Positions 25,084 through 33,405 of a DNA stretch of 64,000 nucleotides are shown here, piece after piece; position 1 is the first letter of the stretch; each line of letters starts with the position of its first letter. The stretch is from positions 310,001-374,000 of the forward strand of contig NZ_LGCI01000002.1 in assembly GCF_001281525.1 (NCBI RefSeq), written 5' to 3'. This DNA comes from Lysinibacillus macroides (GTDB lineage: Bacteria; Bacillota; Bacilli; Bacillales_A; Planococcaceae). Position numbers and translations under genes: made by a program. The notes beneath the pieces were generated by a model, which did not search any database, had not been told where the DNA came from, and saw nothing but the letters and a program-made list of their open reading frames with translations.

Positions 25084-25797
25084 TTACTTTTGTATCAACG
25101 CATCACTAATTTCAAACCACGCTGGAATTCCCGCCGTTAGTAGACAAATATAGCCCAACTCTGCCAATTCAGCTTCTTCTACCCCTACTTCACGGGCTTG
25201 TTGTGCCCAATAGTCCGTTTCTGCATTTTTCAGTACTGTGGTGTAAATACCTGTCATTAAGATGTATTTCATTTGTGAGGATACACAATTACCGTCTAAT
25301 AAATGCTGTTTTAAAGCGTTTTCATCCTTAGTCACTAAAAGAGCGCTTAATTTTTCAAAATAAGTCTTACTTTTATCGCCTTTCGCAAACGAACTATAGT
25401 AATGCACAATCTCTCTAGCAGACGCGTCATGTGAAATTTTTTCAGCATTCGTATTCGTAAGCTCTAATGCATAATCAAATGACTGCAATCCGATTTGTAA
25501 TGCCTTTTCTCCTCCATAGTTGAATGCAACAAGTAAATATTCGATCAGCTCTTCCAGTGTTGCTCCACCGTCTATAGCACCTTTCGTGTGATACAGCATA
25601 CTACGTGCATAATGTCTAGCTGCATTCATTCCAACTAGCAAAATATCCTTTTCCTTCACAGATAGTACACCTGGTGCCATCGCAGCCCCTCTAAGCGCAG
25701 TATAATGATCTAGCATTACTGGGTTATAATCATGCATTTTTTGCACCCATCCTGGTACAACATCATAAACCTGTTTAAAATATTCTAATCCTGTCAC
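25084..25797 (-). CDS. Carboxymuconolactone-decarboxylase-like protein, two repeats
   Basis: A 237-residue helical protein with two CMD-like halves: first half VKEKDILLVGMNAARHYARS, MLYHTKGAIDGGATLEELIE; second half around residues 145-237. The His of the family (YHTKGA) is kept in the first half but the CxxC cysteines are not, so it should not have AhpD-type redox chemistry. It is the first gene of the operon CMD - CoA-transferase A/B - thiolase. The short paralogue at 20060 lies with the dehydrogenase. A decarboxylase or lactone-handling role is possible but not shown. Confidence 0.7.
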   Translation of the reverse strand: MTGLEYFKQVYDVVPGWVQKMHDYNPVMLDHYTALRGAAMAPGVLSVKEKDILLVGMNAARHYARSMLYHTKGAIDGGATLEELIEYLLVAFNYGGEKALQIGLQSFDYALELTNTNAEKISHDASAREIVHYYSSFAKGDKSKTYFEKLSALLVTKDENALKQHLLDGNCVSSQMKYILMTGIYTTVLKNAETDYWAQQAREVGVEEAELAELGYICLLTAGIPAWFEISDALIQK

Positions 25798-25825
25798 TAT
25801 CTACAACTCCCTTATTGAAAAATTC

Positions 25826-25889
25826 AAATAAAAAAGGCCACACTCTTCCTAAAGCACAGCATTACCGTACTTTTAGAAAAAGTGTAGCC
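25826..25889 (-). terminator. Terminator after the alpha/beta hydrolase gene
   Basis: Long imperfect stem (25836-25854 with 25870-25889) followed on the minus strand by TTTTTTATTT. It separates the hydrolase gene from the CMD/CoA-transferase operon, or acts as an attenuator for it. Confidence 0.7.
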
Positions 25890-26000
25890 AACAGTCAAGC
25901 AGGGAAAATAGAAAAAGGTCTTTTTTCTATAACTGCTTAATAGGCAACTTATGTTGTTATTTAATTAATTACATAAAATTAAAAAAACTGCAACTATTTT

Positions 26001-26843
26001 TTATAAATTCTCTAAAAAACGCTGGATTGCTGGATTAACATCTTTTCTTTCTTCAAAAACTAATGTGTAGTGATTGCTATCAGAAGTCAATTTCCAAATA
26101 TCCCTAGCATATTGCTGTGTCTCACGATATGATTCTGCTAAAAATAAAGCAGGCATAGCTCCAATACTACCTGTGGAGTGAATCAATAATACAGGACATG
26201 CCACGTTTGAAAAGACTTTTTCTGGCTTGTAGTCATAAAAGCTTTGGAAATCTTGACGGATTCTATCCTCATCACATTTGTTTTCCCAATGCCCATCCTT
26301 TTCTGCAATTTCATAACGCCCCACATGTTCTAAATGCTCTGTCCATGTAACGCCAAGGCGATTATAAATGGCTTTAATTTCCTCAATATAAGCCTCAGCT
26401 GTCTCATAATGCTTACTAATACGGCCAAGCGAAGGCTCTACAATTTGACGCTGATGCTCTGTACAAGTAGCGGCACCATCAAGCAATATGACACCTTTCA
26501 CATCACTGCGCTTACTGGCAACATTTGCCATAATAAATGCTCCCATCGAATAACCCATTAAAATTGGCTGTTCAATGTTTAATGCATCTATCAGTGCTAG
26601 GATATCCTCCGTATGTAACGCTATTCCCGTATTTTCTGATGCAGCCGCACTATGACCTCTACCCTTTAAATCCACAGAAATAAAACGATACTCACCCTTT
26701 AATAACTCTGCATAATAATGCATTTGCAGATGATTTCCAGTTAAGCCATGTGCCGCTATAATTGTTCCTTTTTCACCTGGGTAATCTGCAAAATGCAATG
26801 GACTTCCATTTACATTAACTGTTTGGTAGTTCATTTCCAACAC
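26001..26843 (-). CDS. Alpha/beta hydrolase
   Basis: A 280-residue hydrolase of the alpha/beta fold. The oxyanion region is IIAAHGLTGNHLQMHY, the nucleophile elbow is GYSMGAF (Ser about residue 96), and the catalytic Asp/His are probably in CPVLLIHSTGS and SDSNHYTLVFE near the C-terminus. A GRGHS motif (about residues 61-65) is typical of esterases, lactonases and C-C hydrolases. It is first in the direction of transcription of the catabolic region, so it may open a lactone or ester to release the acid used downstream. That role is inference. Confidence 0.85.
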   Translation of the reverse strand: MLEMNYQTVNVNGSPLHFADYPGEKGTIIAAHGLTGNHLQMHYYAELLKGEYRFISVDLKGRGHSAAASENTGIALHTEDILALIDALNIEQPILMGYSMGAFIMANVASKRSDVKGVILLDGAATCTEHQRQIVEPSLGRISKHYETAEAYIEEIKAIYNRLGVTWTEHLEHVGRYEIAEKDGHWENKCDEDRIRQDFQSFYDYKPEKVFSNVACPVLLIHSTGSIGAMPALFLAESYRETQQYARDIWKLTSDSNHYTLVFEERKDVNPAIQRFLENL

Positions 26844-27188
26844 CCTCCTTAATATAAAATAATTTTTATACTATTATTTCAAAAAAGTCAAAATTATTTT
26901 TTAAAAGAAGTGTGGATTGTCAATAGTCTATTTTTTGATTAATGGGAATTTAGCGAAATATAAAAATTCCAGCAAAATTATTTCAATATATCATAAAATA
27001 AGTATTTACCGCTAAACCTCTAAGCTTTTTTATACTTGTTTATTTGATAAAGGTTGCGATAGATATACTATTCCACCTTCATCGTTATGGTTTCTTTAAA
27101 GTTATTTTTAAATTTCTAATTTGGTGGTAAAAATATACGTTGCTATTACTTTTTGTTACACTATTGGAAACAACAAAGGGGTAAAATA
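26844..27188. other. AT-rich divergent intergenic region
   Basis: A 345-base gap between divergent genes. On the minus strand a candidate promoter TTGACT is followed by TATAAA at about 15-17 bases (around 26890-26860). Nothing else is recognisable. Confidence 0.4.
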
Positions 27189-27752
27189 ATGGATAGAAAA
27201 TTATTTATTTTACATGAAATATATGGTGTTAATACTTTTATAAAAGATCAAGCTCTTATTTTTCAAGAGCCAAATACAGATATCGAATGTATAGCACTTT
27301 ATCCAAATAATAAAGTTTTCTCCTATGCACAGGAAGAAGAGGCTTATGCCTATTTCATGAATGAGGTTGGCTTTGATGCACCTTTAGAAACATTAACAAA
27401 GCAGCTAATGATAGCCATTCAACAATATCAGGAGGTTATTGTCATTGGCTTTAGCATAGGTGCTACACTCGCTTGGCGACTTTCTATATTACCTTTACAT
27501 CGTGTTATTTGTGTCTATGGTTCTCGAATCCGACAATATTTAGATGTAAAGCCAAGTTGCCCTACTCTCGTTTTATTACCAAGCCTTGAAAAAAGCTTTG
27601 ATATTCATGCTATAAAACAGAAGCTTGATCATATACCTTTTGTACAAAGCATACAATTTGCTGGCGAACACGGATTTATCGATTATTATCAGCCTGCATT
27701 TCATCAGGAAAGTGCCCTAGCCGCACAGAGATGTATTAAAAATTTCTTATAA
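27189..27752 (+). CDS. Dienelactone-hydrolase-like alpha/beta hydrolase
   Basis: A 187-residue small alpha/beta hydrolase. It shows HEIYGVNTF at the start (like the HE.FG of dienelactone hydrolases), the elbow GFSIGATLAW (about residues 100-109, Ser in place of the DLH Cys), and the terminal GEHGFID holding the catalytic His. The start ATG 27189 is supported by AAAGGGG; the longer frame upstream has no ribosome site. It is first in an operon with the LytTR fusion protein and an ABC-2 exporter, where its job is unknown. Confidence 0.65.
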   Translation: MDRKLFILHEIYGVNTFIKDQALIFQEPNTDIECIALYPNNKVFSYAQEEEAYAYFMNEVGFDAPLETLTKQLMIAIQQYQEVIVIGFSIGATLAWRLSILPLHRVICVYGSRIRQYLDVKPSCPTLVLLPSLEKSFDIHAIKQKLDHIPFVQSIQFAGEHGFIDYYQPAFHQESALAAQRCIKNFL

Positions 27753-27772
27753 AACTTCTGGAGGCTACCATT

Positions 27773-28726
27773 TTGAATCCACAATCATTCTTAATCATAG
27801 ACCCTTATATTGAAGTGGGAAATGTTATTTATCCTAGCTTTCAATTACCCATACAACAAGGAACAGTTATAGGTATATATACAGATGTGACAAAAATCCA
27901 TACATTGATGCAGTGGTTTGAGAAGCAAACCACTACATATACATTGAGCCGTGAAAGTGCTTTATACGAACGCCTTACAGTTAACGAGTATGTACAGTTC
28001 TCCCTAAAGCTTTTCATGGCTTCTTATAGCAGGGATAATTTATTGAAAATCCTGTCTTTAATTGACCAAAAGAATGTGAGAATAAGTAAGTTATCAAATG
28101 GCGAAAAGCAGCGATTAAAGCTGCTTCAAGCATATCTCAGTGAGGCATCCATACAAATTATTGAAGAGCCCTTTCAAAACTTAGATGAATTTTCAAAACA
28201 ACAAGTTCTTCAATTGCTTACTGCTCTTGATAGCCAACAGAAATTTATTATTTTACTGTCAAATAACTTGGAGGACTTAATGATGTCGTGTAGCGATATT
28301 TATCGACTAGATACAACAGGTTTACATGTATTGGATGTAAAGGAGGATAATAATGTGCAAACTCCTCCATCTCCTGAGCATACACCTATTCGCTTAGATA
28401 AAATCCCTACAAAGAAAAACGATAAAATTATTTTATTTAACCCACCTGAAATTGATTATATTGAAAGTGTTGAGGGAGTTGTTTTGGTGTATGTTGCGGG
28501 AGAGGCATATCCATGTACTTTATCTCTAAATGAATTAGAGCAAAAATTGACACCATTTGGCTTTTTTAGAAGCCATCGTTCTTATATTGTGAACCTACAA
28601 AAAGTTCGAGAAATTATTACTTGGACACGCAATAGCTATAGTCTAGCATTGAACAGTACTGAAAAGATGGTTGTACCATTGTCGAAAAATAAACTAGCAG
28701 ATTTAAAAGAAATACTCGGAATTTAG
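27773..28726 (+). CDS. Degenerate ABC ATPase fused to a LytTR DNA-binding domain
   Basis: A 317-residue regulator starting at TTG with GGAGG before it. Residues 1-190 follow the plan of an ABC ATPase: a signature-like LSNGEKQRL (107-115) and a Walker-B-like IQIIEEPFQNLDE (127-139). The Walker A loop is missing, since the expected place reads TVIGIYTDVTKIHTL, so it probably cannot hydrolyse ATP in the normal way. Residues 217-317 are a LytTR domain (IDYIESVEGVVLVYVAG, FFRSHRSYIVNLQKVREI), which binds DNA through beta strands. It is followed by an ABC-2 ATPase/permease pair, so it likely controls that exporter and may sense it or its ATPase by mimicry. Confidence 0.8.
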   Translation: MNPQSFLIIDPYIEVGNVIYPSFQLPIQQGTVIGIYTDVTKIHTLMQWFEKQTTTYTLSRESALYERLTVNEYVQFSLKLFMASYSRDNLLKILSLIDQKNVRISKLSNGEKQRLKLLQAYLSEASIQIIEEPFQNLDEFSKQQVLQLLTALDSQQKFIILLSNNLEDLMMSCSDIYRLDTTGLHVLDVKEDNNVQTPPSPEHTPIRLDKIPTKKNDKIILFNPPEIDYIESVEGVVLVYVAGEAYPCTLSLNELEQKLTPFGFFRSHRSYIVNLQKVREIITWTRNSYSLALNSTEKMVVPLSKNKLADLKEILGI

Positions 28727-28755
28727 TAGATTTCCCAGGAAATAAACGACTCCTG

Positions 28756-28787
28756 TCACCTTAACTATTGTTCCATTGAAGGTCAAT
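28756..28787. promoter_or_regulatory. Candidate LytTR binding region
   Basis: Upstream of the exporter genes lies the inverted repeat ACCTT-N14-AAGGT, followed by TTTCACCTAAAATTT. Paired short repeats are the usual LytTR target style. This is a weak call from position and pattern only. Confidence 0.3.
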
Positions 28788-28872
28788 TTTCTGCCTTTCA
28801 CCTAAAATTTACTGTATAGCACCTCTTTATTGTTTATAGTGTAGACATCAACAATAACTAGGAGGCTTATAG

Positions 28873-29721
28873 ATGAATACAGTAGTCAGTGTACAGCATT
28901 TGAAAAAAACATTTCAGAAAGAAGCAGCATTACAAGATGTTTCCTTCGCTATTCAAAAAGGAGAAATATTTGGCTTTCTTGGACCAAGTGGCTCTGGAAA
29001 AACAACTACTATTAAAATTTTAACTGCTCAAATAGTTAAAACATCTGGAAATATTTCACTTTTCGGACAACCTGCTGAAAATATGAAGCAACAGCAAAAC
29101 CGTCAACGTGTTGGTATTTTATCGGATAATAGTGGTTTATATACACGCCTATCAATTGAAGAAAACTTGCAGCTTTATTGTGAACTATACCAACTACCAG
29201 CAACTGCAATTAAAGAGGCTTTAGACTTTGTCAACTTATATACGGAGCGTAAAAAGAAGGTTAGCCAGCTTTCAAAGGGCATGATTCAACGTGTTACCCT
29301 TGCTCGTGCTATTATGCATAAGCCTGAATTATTATTTTTAGATGAACCTACCTCTGCCCTTGATCCTGTGAATACACAGCATATTTATAATGGCTTGCGC
29401 AAATTAAATGATATGGGGACAACGATTTTCTTAACAACACATGATATGAGTGAGGCTGAAATACTTTGTGATCGTGTAGCCTTCCTGCATAATGGCAAAA
29501 TCCAAGCGATTGGCACACCAAAGGATTTAAAACAAGAATTCGGAGACGACTCCATTACAGTAGAGCTCAAAAATGGTGGACAGCAGGTGATTCAAAATGG
29601 TGGGCAGGACGCAGAGAAGCTCTATCAATGGATGCAAGCGAATGAAGTTGCTCGTATCTATACAAATGAGCCAACATTAGGTGAGATTTTTATGCAAATA
29701 ACAGGGAGTGATTTAGTATGA
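28873..29721 (+). CDS. ABC-2 type exporter, ATP-binding protein
   Basis: A 282-residue ATPase: Walker A GPSGSGKTT (about residues 37-45), signature LSKGMIQRV (about 137), Walker [14 protein letters not shown], and the H-loop TTHDMSEAE. The C-terminal 60 residues match the accessory region seen in drug and bacteriocin exporters of the CcmA class. It overlaps the permease gene by 4 bases. AGGAGG precedes the ATG. Together with the permease it forms a homodimeric two-component exporter for an unknown substrate. Confidence 0.9.
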   Translation: MNTVVSVQHLKKTFQKEAALQDVSFAIQKGEIFGFLGPSGSGKTTTIKILTAQIVKTSGNISLFGQPAENMKQQQNRQRVGILSDNSGLYTRLSIEENLQLYCELYQLPATAIKEALDFVNLYTERKKKVSQLSKGMIQRVTLARAIMHKPELLFLDEPTSALDPVNTQHIYNGLRKLNDMGTTIFLTTHDMSEAEILCDRVAFLHNGKIQAIGTPKDLKQEFGDDSITVELKNGGQQVIQNGGQDAEKLYQWMQANEVARIYTNEPTLGEIFMQITGSDLV

Positions 29722-30425
29722 ATATTTCAATGACACGCATTCAAGCAATCTTTAAAAAGGATTATAAGGAATTTTCACGTAATTATGCTGTATCCCTAAT
29801 GGTGTTGCTGCCATTAATATTAGCTTTTATCTACAATAAAACTGGTGCTCATACAATGGACACTCTTTTTCTGCCAATAAATATGACCTTTGCAGTTGTA
29901 ACAGCCTATGTACAATGCTGCTTAATTGCTGAGGAAAAGGAAAAAAATACACTGCGTAGTTTAATGCTTTCACCTGCTTCACTTGGTGATATATTAATTG
30001 GCAAAAGCTTATTTACATTTATCTTAACAATTATTGTTGTAGCCTTAACAGCCTTTCTTGTAGGCTACGAGCCCGCTAATCTACTACTTATTGCTCTTGC
30101 ATTAGTGCTCTCAACAGTATTTTATATTGCATTAGGCACTATATGCGGCTTATTTGCTAAATCGACAATGGAGGCATCGATTATTGTCTTACCTGTTATT
30201 ATTATTTTCTCACTAGGACCACTTGCCATGATGCTATCTTCGACTTATCCAATTTTAAAAATAGCAGAGTGGCTACCTAGCTCGCAATTACTCCTATTAG
30301 CGGAAGCATTAGAAGGTAAGTATTCTATATCGGATGTCATTATTCCTATGGTTACAATTATTATCTGGTCACTGTTTACTTGGTTTATGACAGCAATTAT
30401 CTATAAAAAAAGAATGGTCGATTAA
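29718..30425 (+). CDS. ABC-2 type exporter, permease
   Basis: A 235-residue membrane protein with six hydrophobic segments. It has the E-E-K-E-K motif (LIAEEKEKNTLRSLMLSPAS, about residues 70-89) that is typical of ABC-2 permeases. It starts inside the end of the ATPase gene. The stop codon lies within the loop of a terminator hairpin. The partner regulator is probably the LytTR fusion upstream. Confidence 0.9.
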   Translation: MNISMTRIQAIFKKDYKEFSRNYAVSLMVLLPLILAFIYNKTGAHTMDTLFLPINMTFAVVTAYVQCCLIAEEKEKNTLRSLMLSPASLGDILIGKSLFTFILTIIVVALTAFLVGYEPANLLLIALALVLSTVFYIALGTICGLFAKSTMEASIIVLPVIIIFSLGPLAMMLSSTYPILKIAEWLPSSQLLLLAEALEGKYSISDVIIPMVTIIIWSLFTWFMTAIIYKKRMVD

Positions 30426-30438
30426 TGACCATTCTTTT
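30411..30438 (+). terminator. Terminator of the exporter operon; left copy of the island repeat
   Basis: A 9-bp stem AGAATGGTC / GACCATTCT followed by TTT. A near-copy (25 of 28 bases) in the same orientation lies at 34772-34799, on the other side of the accessory island. Confidence 0.75.
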
Positions 30439-30453
30439 CCATTCGATAGTAAT

Positions 30454-30600
30454 TTACGTTGTTAGCAGTTGTATAAGACATGTCTTTACCTTCGTCCATT
30501 TCTCCAATGTACTACTATACATCACCTTATGCCGTGTTGTGCCATCTTTGCGAATCAATATAATTGCGTAAAGTAGCACCTTGTAAAGCCATGGAAGGGT
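30454..30600 (-). pseudogene. GNAT acetyltransferase remnant (C-terminal part)
   Basis: The C-terminal 34 codons read IRKDGTTRHKVMYSSTLEKW, closely like the end of the intact GNAT gene at 36058-36645 (IRKDGTTRHTVIYSITLEKW). A short stretch further upstream (ALQGATLRNYI) continues the similarity in another frame (AIKEGVLRNHM in the intact gene), so there is at least one frameshift. No N-terminal part remains. It is a duplicated and decayed relative of that gene. Confidence 0.7.
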
Positions 30601-30838
30601 CTTGCTATTGAACAATAGCTTGCATTTTTGTATGAGAAGAACTATGAAAATAAGAAATGATTTATAAAAATTTACATAAAACAAACCTACTGATCTGTAA
30701 ATATTATGGTTTATAGGTACAAATATTTTTAAGAGAGTATAAAATATTTTGTGTAAATGAATAAGACGACAAAAAAGGAAGACCTTTTCTTGGTAGAATT
30801 AAGTCACCACAACCAATCCTAGAAAAGAGGTCTTCCCT

Positions 30839-32035
30839 ATGAATCAGTTTACAACAGAAATCGTCGAGGCTCTAGTAAAAAAACAAGATATTACTGAGGT
30901 TTTTCGTGCGCACTTAGAAGTAGCCGTGAATACGCTCCTGGCGACAGAGCTGACGATATTTTTAGATGACGAGAAATACGATCGAATGGGCTTTAACTCT
31001 GGCAATTCACGGAATGGCTCGTATTCCCGTACGCTACACACAGAATATGGTGATTTAAACATCCAGATTCCACGTGATCGCAATGGAGAGTTTAAGCAAC
31101 AGACGATCGCACCATATAAACGCTCAAACGACACGCTAGAATCCACAGTCATTCATCTCTTCCAAAAAGGGATTACGATGTCAGAAATTGCAGGATTAAT
31201 TGAAAAAATGTATGGCCATCATTACACACCACAGACGATTTCGAATATAACAAAAGTGGTGACAGAACAGGTAGAAGCCTTTCATAAACGTTCCTTAAAC
31301 GCACGTTATGTCTGCGTTTATTTAGACGCAACGTATATTCCAGTGCGACGTGAAACAGTGTCCAAAGAAGCCGTTTATATCGCTGTTGGAATTCATGAGG
31401 ACGGCTCAAAGGAAGTGCTGGCTTACACGATTGCGCCAACCGAATCTGCGTACAACTAGCAGGAACTTCTCGCTGAACTCAAAGAACGTGGGATCGAAGA
31501 AGTGCTTCTGTTTATTTCTGATGGCTTAAAAGGGATAGTAGACGCCATTTCTACGGTCTTTCCAAAAGCACAGTACCAAACATGTCTCGTTCACGTAACA
31601 CGCAATCTATCACATAAAGTTCGCGTAGAAGATCGCTCAGAAGTGTGCGAGGATTTCAAGACAATCTATCAAGCTGATACCAAAGAAGCTGGCCAAGATG
31701 CGTTGGATTCCTTCTGTTCAAAGTGGCAAAAAGCGTATCCAAAAGTGATGAAAACACTAAAGGAGAACGATCATTTACTAACGTTTTATAGCTTTCCCAA
31801 AGCCATTTGGCGTAGCATTTACTCAACGAATTTAATTGAGTCATTCAACAAGCCAATCAAGAAATACACAAAACGTAAGGAACAATTCCCAAATGAAGAA
31901 GCGTTGGAACGATTCCTTGTTTCACAGTTCGAAGACGACAACCAACGCTTCGCCACACGTGGTCACATTGGATTTAATCAAGCCCGTGCTGAGTTACTAG
32001 CGATGTTTGAATCGCAAGAATCAGCAAGGGAATGA
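30839..32035 (+). pseudogene. IS256-family transposase with an amber codon
   Basis: A 398-codon mutator-type transposase interrupted once, by TAG at 31457-31459 (SAYN-stop-QELLAELKERG), where Trp is usual in this family. Both sides are otherwise perfect in frame: first part MNQFTTEIVEALVKKQDITE and the first catalytic Asp in VYLDATYIPVRR; second part LFISDGLKGI with the second Asp, and E in NLIESFNKPIKK. A single TGG to TAG change explains it. The element must have moved before this mutation or with help in trans. Confidence 0.88.
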
Positions 32036-32050
32036 ACAGCGCGAAATATT

Positions 32051-32084
32051 GTTTTTTAGAAGGGGTTAACCCTTCCTAAAAAAC
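32051..32084. terminator. Hairpin after the IS256 transposase
   Basis: A stem of about 13 bp: GTTTTTTAGAAGG / CCTTCCTAAAAAAC, centred on GGTTAACC. Confidence 0.7.
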
Positions 32085-32231
32085 AAAATCAATTCTTCGA
32101 ACAAATGTAATTAAAATAAAAATGTGATGATCTACTCGAAAAGGTGGGATTGTCATTTACACAAAATTATTGACACTCCCATTTTTAAAAAAGTATTGAA
32201 TATTATACAAATATTAGGTATATTTAATTGT

Positions 32232-32255
32232 GTAAATGAAATATATTACATTTAC
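32232..32255. promoter_or_regulatory. Dyad upstream of the bacteriocin-like gene
   Basis: GTAAATG and CATTTAC separated by 10 bases, about 95 bases before the gene start. It could be an operator. The half-site is also like the IS256 end (GTGTAAATGA), so a mobile-element origin is possible. Confidence 0.3.
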
Positions 32256-32349
32256 GAAAAATCTATAACCTCCCAGACCTCACATAAATATAACACTAAG
32301 TAAGACATCTCCTTTTTAAATTAAAATCACTAAAGAAAGGAAGAAATCA

Positions 32350-33072
32350 ATGAAAAAATTATTTACCTCTATCTTATCAGTAGTCTTATTATTTAGTATG
32401 GTGGGAAGTGTTTTCGCAGAAAGCAAGAAAGTTAATTATGAATACTCAAGTGCATTGGTAACAGCTGCCCAATTAGATGAAATATTCGTTGGAGCCGTTG
32501 GAGTGGATGGAGAATTTCTTGTTTTAGATCAGCAAAAAGCCATTAATAATGGTATTTCATCCGATAAAATAAAAGAAGCAGAAGAAAAAATTAAAGAGTA
32601 TAATAAAATAACCAAAGACGTTCTAGTAATTTCACCCTTATTAACATTCGTTGGAAATCAAATTCAATTTGATGAAATAGCAGCAGAAAAAAAGGGTGTT
32701 TCAAAGGAACTCATAAATGCCACAAAAATCGATGTAGAAAAGATTAATAAAGCAGCAGCAGAGGGTATCGTTAATCTTGCCGCTTGTGGAGGAACAAATA
32801 AGTATGAAGATCGTTGGTATGGTTTTGATACATACTTCGATAGTTGTGTATCTAATCAAATTATTGGTTATTTGACAATTGGAGCAGGGATTACGACAAT
32901 TGCTTCTCTAGTAACTGCGGCTATATCCCCTCCTGCGGGCATGGCTCTCGGAATTGCTGCTGGGTTACTTGGTATAGGAGTGGGTGCGTTAACAGTTGCT
33001 AATGCATATGGATGTGGTGTTTTAATAAGATGGAGTTTTGATAAGCCATTTTGGACAAGTTCACAATGTTAA
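32350..33072 (+). CDS. Secreted precursor, candidate bacteriocin (240 aa)
   Basis: A Sec signal peptide (MKKLFTSILSVVLLFSMVGS, cleavage after V-F-A at residue 23) is followed by a charged helical region (about 25-140) and then a compact C-terminal part. The C-terminal 95 residues hold four cysteines (146, 166, 222, 240) and a 50-residue hydrophobic, Gly/Ala-rich segment (about 170-219, ITTIASLVTAAISPP, GIAAGLLGIGVGALT). This layout (signal, pro-region, Cys-framed membrane-active segment) is like SdpC or halocin-C8 type secreted toxins, though I see no direct match to either. AAAGGA precedes the ATG. A 58-residue two-helix protein follows 32 bases later and could be immunity. Confidence 0.65.
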   Translation: MKKLFTSILSVVLLFSMVGSVFAESKKVNYEYSSALVTAAQLDEIFVGAVGVDGEFLVLDQQKAINNGISSDKIKEAEEKIKEYNKITKDVLVISPLLTFVGNQIQFDEIAAEKKGVSKELINATKIDVEKINKAAAEGIVNLAACGGTNKYEDRWYGFDTYFDSCVSNQIIGYLTIGAGITTIASLVTAAISPPAGMALGIAAGLLGIGVGALTVANAYGCGVLIRWSFDKPFWTSSQC

Positions 33073-33104
33073 TGAGTTAGTAAGTAAAGGAGCGAAAAAC
33101 ATAG

Positions 33105-33281
33105 ATGTCTGCGTTTCTACTAGCAAAAATACTTGCCGGTCTTGCGTTTGTGTTGGGGCTAATCATGGTTTTCTTCTTTAAAACAAAGAAGAAGGAAGAT
33201 AAAAAGTATCAAATTTATACACTTCTTCTTATCCTGTTTACTAACATTTGCATTTGGGTTGTGGCAGCAGCTAATTCTTAA
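33105..33281 (+). CDS. Small two-helix membrane protein (58 aa), candidate immunity protein
   Basis: Too short for most gene finders. It reads MSAFLLAKILAGLAFVLGLI, a first hydrophobic helix (about 4-25), a basic loop KTKKKEDKK, and a second helix (YTLLLILFTNICIWVVA, about 38-54). Positive-inside places the loop in the cytoplasm. The ribosome site AAAGGAG is 8 bases from the ATG. It follows the bacteriocin-like gene by 32 bases on the same strand, the usual place for a toxin's immunity protein. No family is recognised. Confidence 0.6.
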   Translation: MSAFLLAKILAGLAFVLGLIMVFFFKTKKKEDKKYQIYTLLLILFTNICIWVVAAANS

Positions 33282-33405
33282 CGAAAAAAGAAAGGTGGAT
33301 CTAATATGGTACCTGTGGATAGGACACTTGAAAAAGAGTGTGCGATTCACAGGTATTTTTTATATACTAGACTTTCAAGAGAAAAAGGACAGAAAAGAGA
33401 CAGCT

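Larger units (their letters stand above)
30733..32180 (+). mobile_element. IS256-family element (1448 bp)
   Basis: Terminal inverted repeats of about 28 bp: the right end read inward is GGGAGTGTCAATAATTTTGT and the left end is GAGAGTATAAAATATTTTGT, both continuing GTAAATGA. Exact 8-bp target duplications ATTTTTAA flank it (30725-30732 and 32181-32188), as is usual for IS256. It carries one transposase gene with an amber codon. A hairpin at 32051-32084 follows the gene. Confidence 0.88.

Noticed and set aside
17042-26843. Beta-ketoadipate (aromatic) pathway
   Set aside because: CMD-like, hydrolase, CoA-transferase and thiolase genes recall pcaCDIJF, but the CMD-like proteins lack key residues, no ring-cleavage or cycloisomerase genes are present, and AtoE and 3-hydroxyacyl-CoA dehydrogenase genes fit poorly.
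32350-33072. Direct assignment as SdpC
   Set aside because: The plan is similar, but the Cys pattern and C-terminal sequence differ and no SdpR/SdpI-like partner pair is adjacent.
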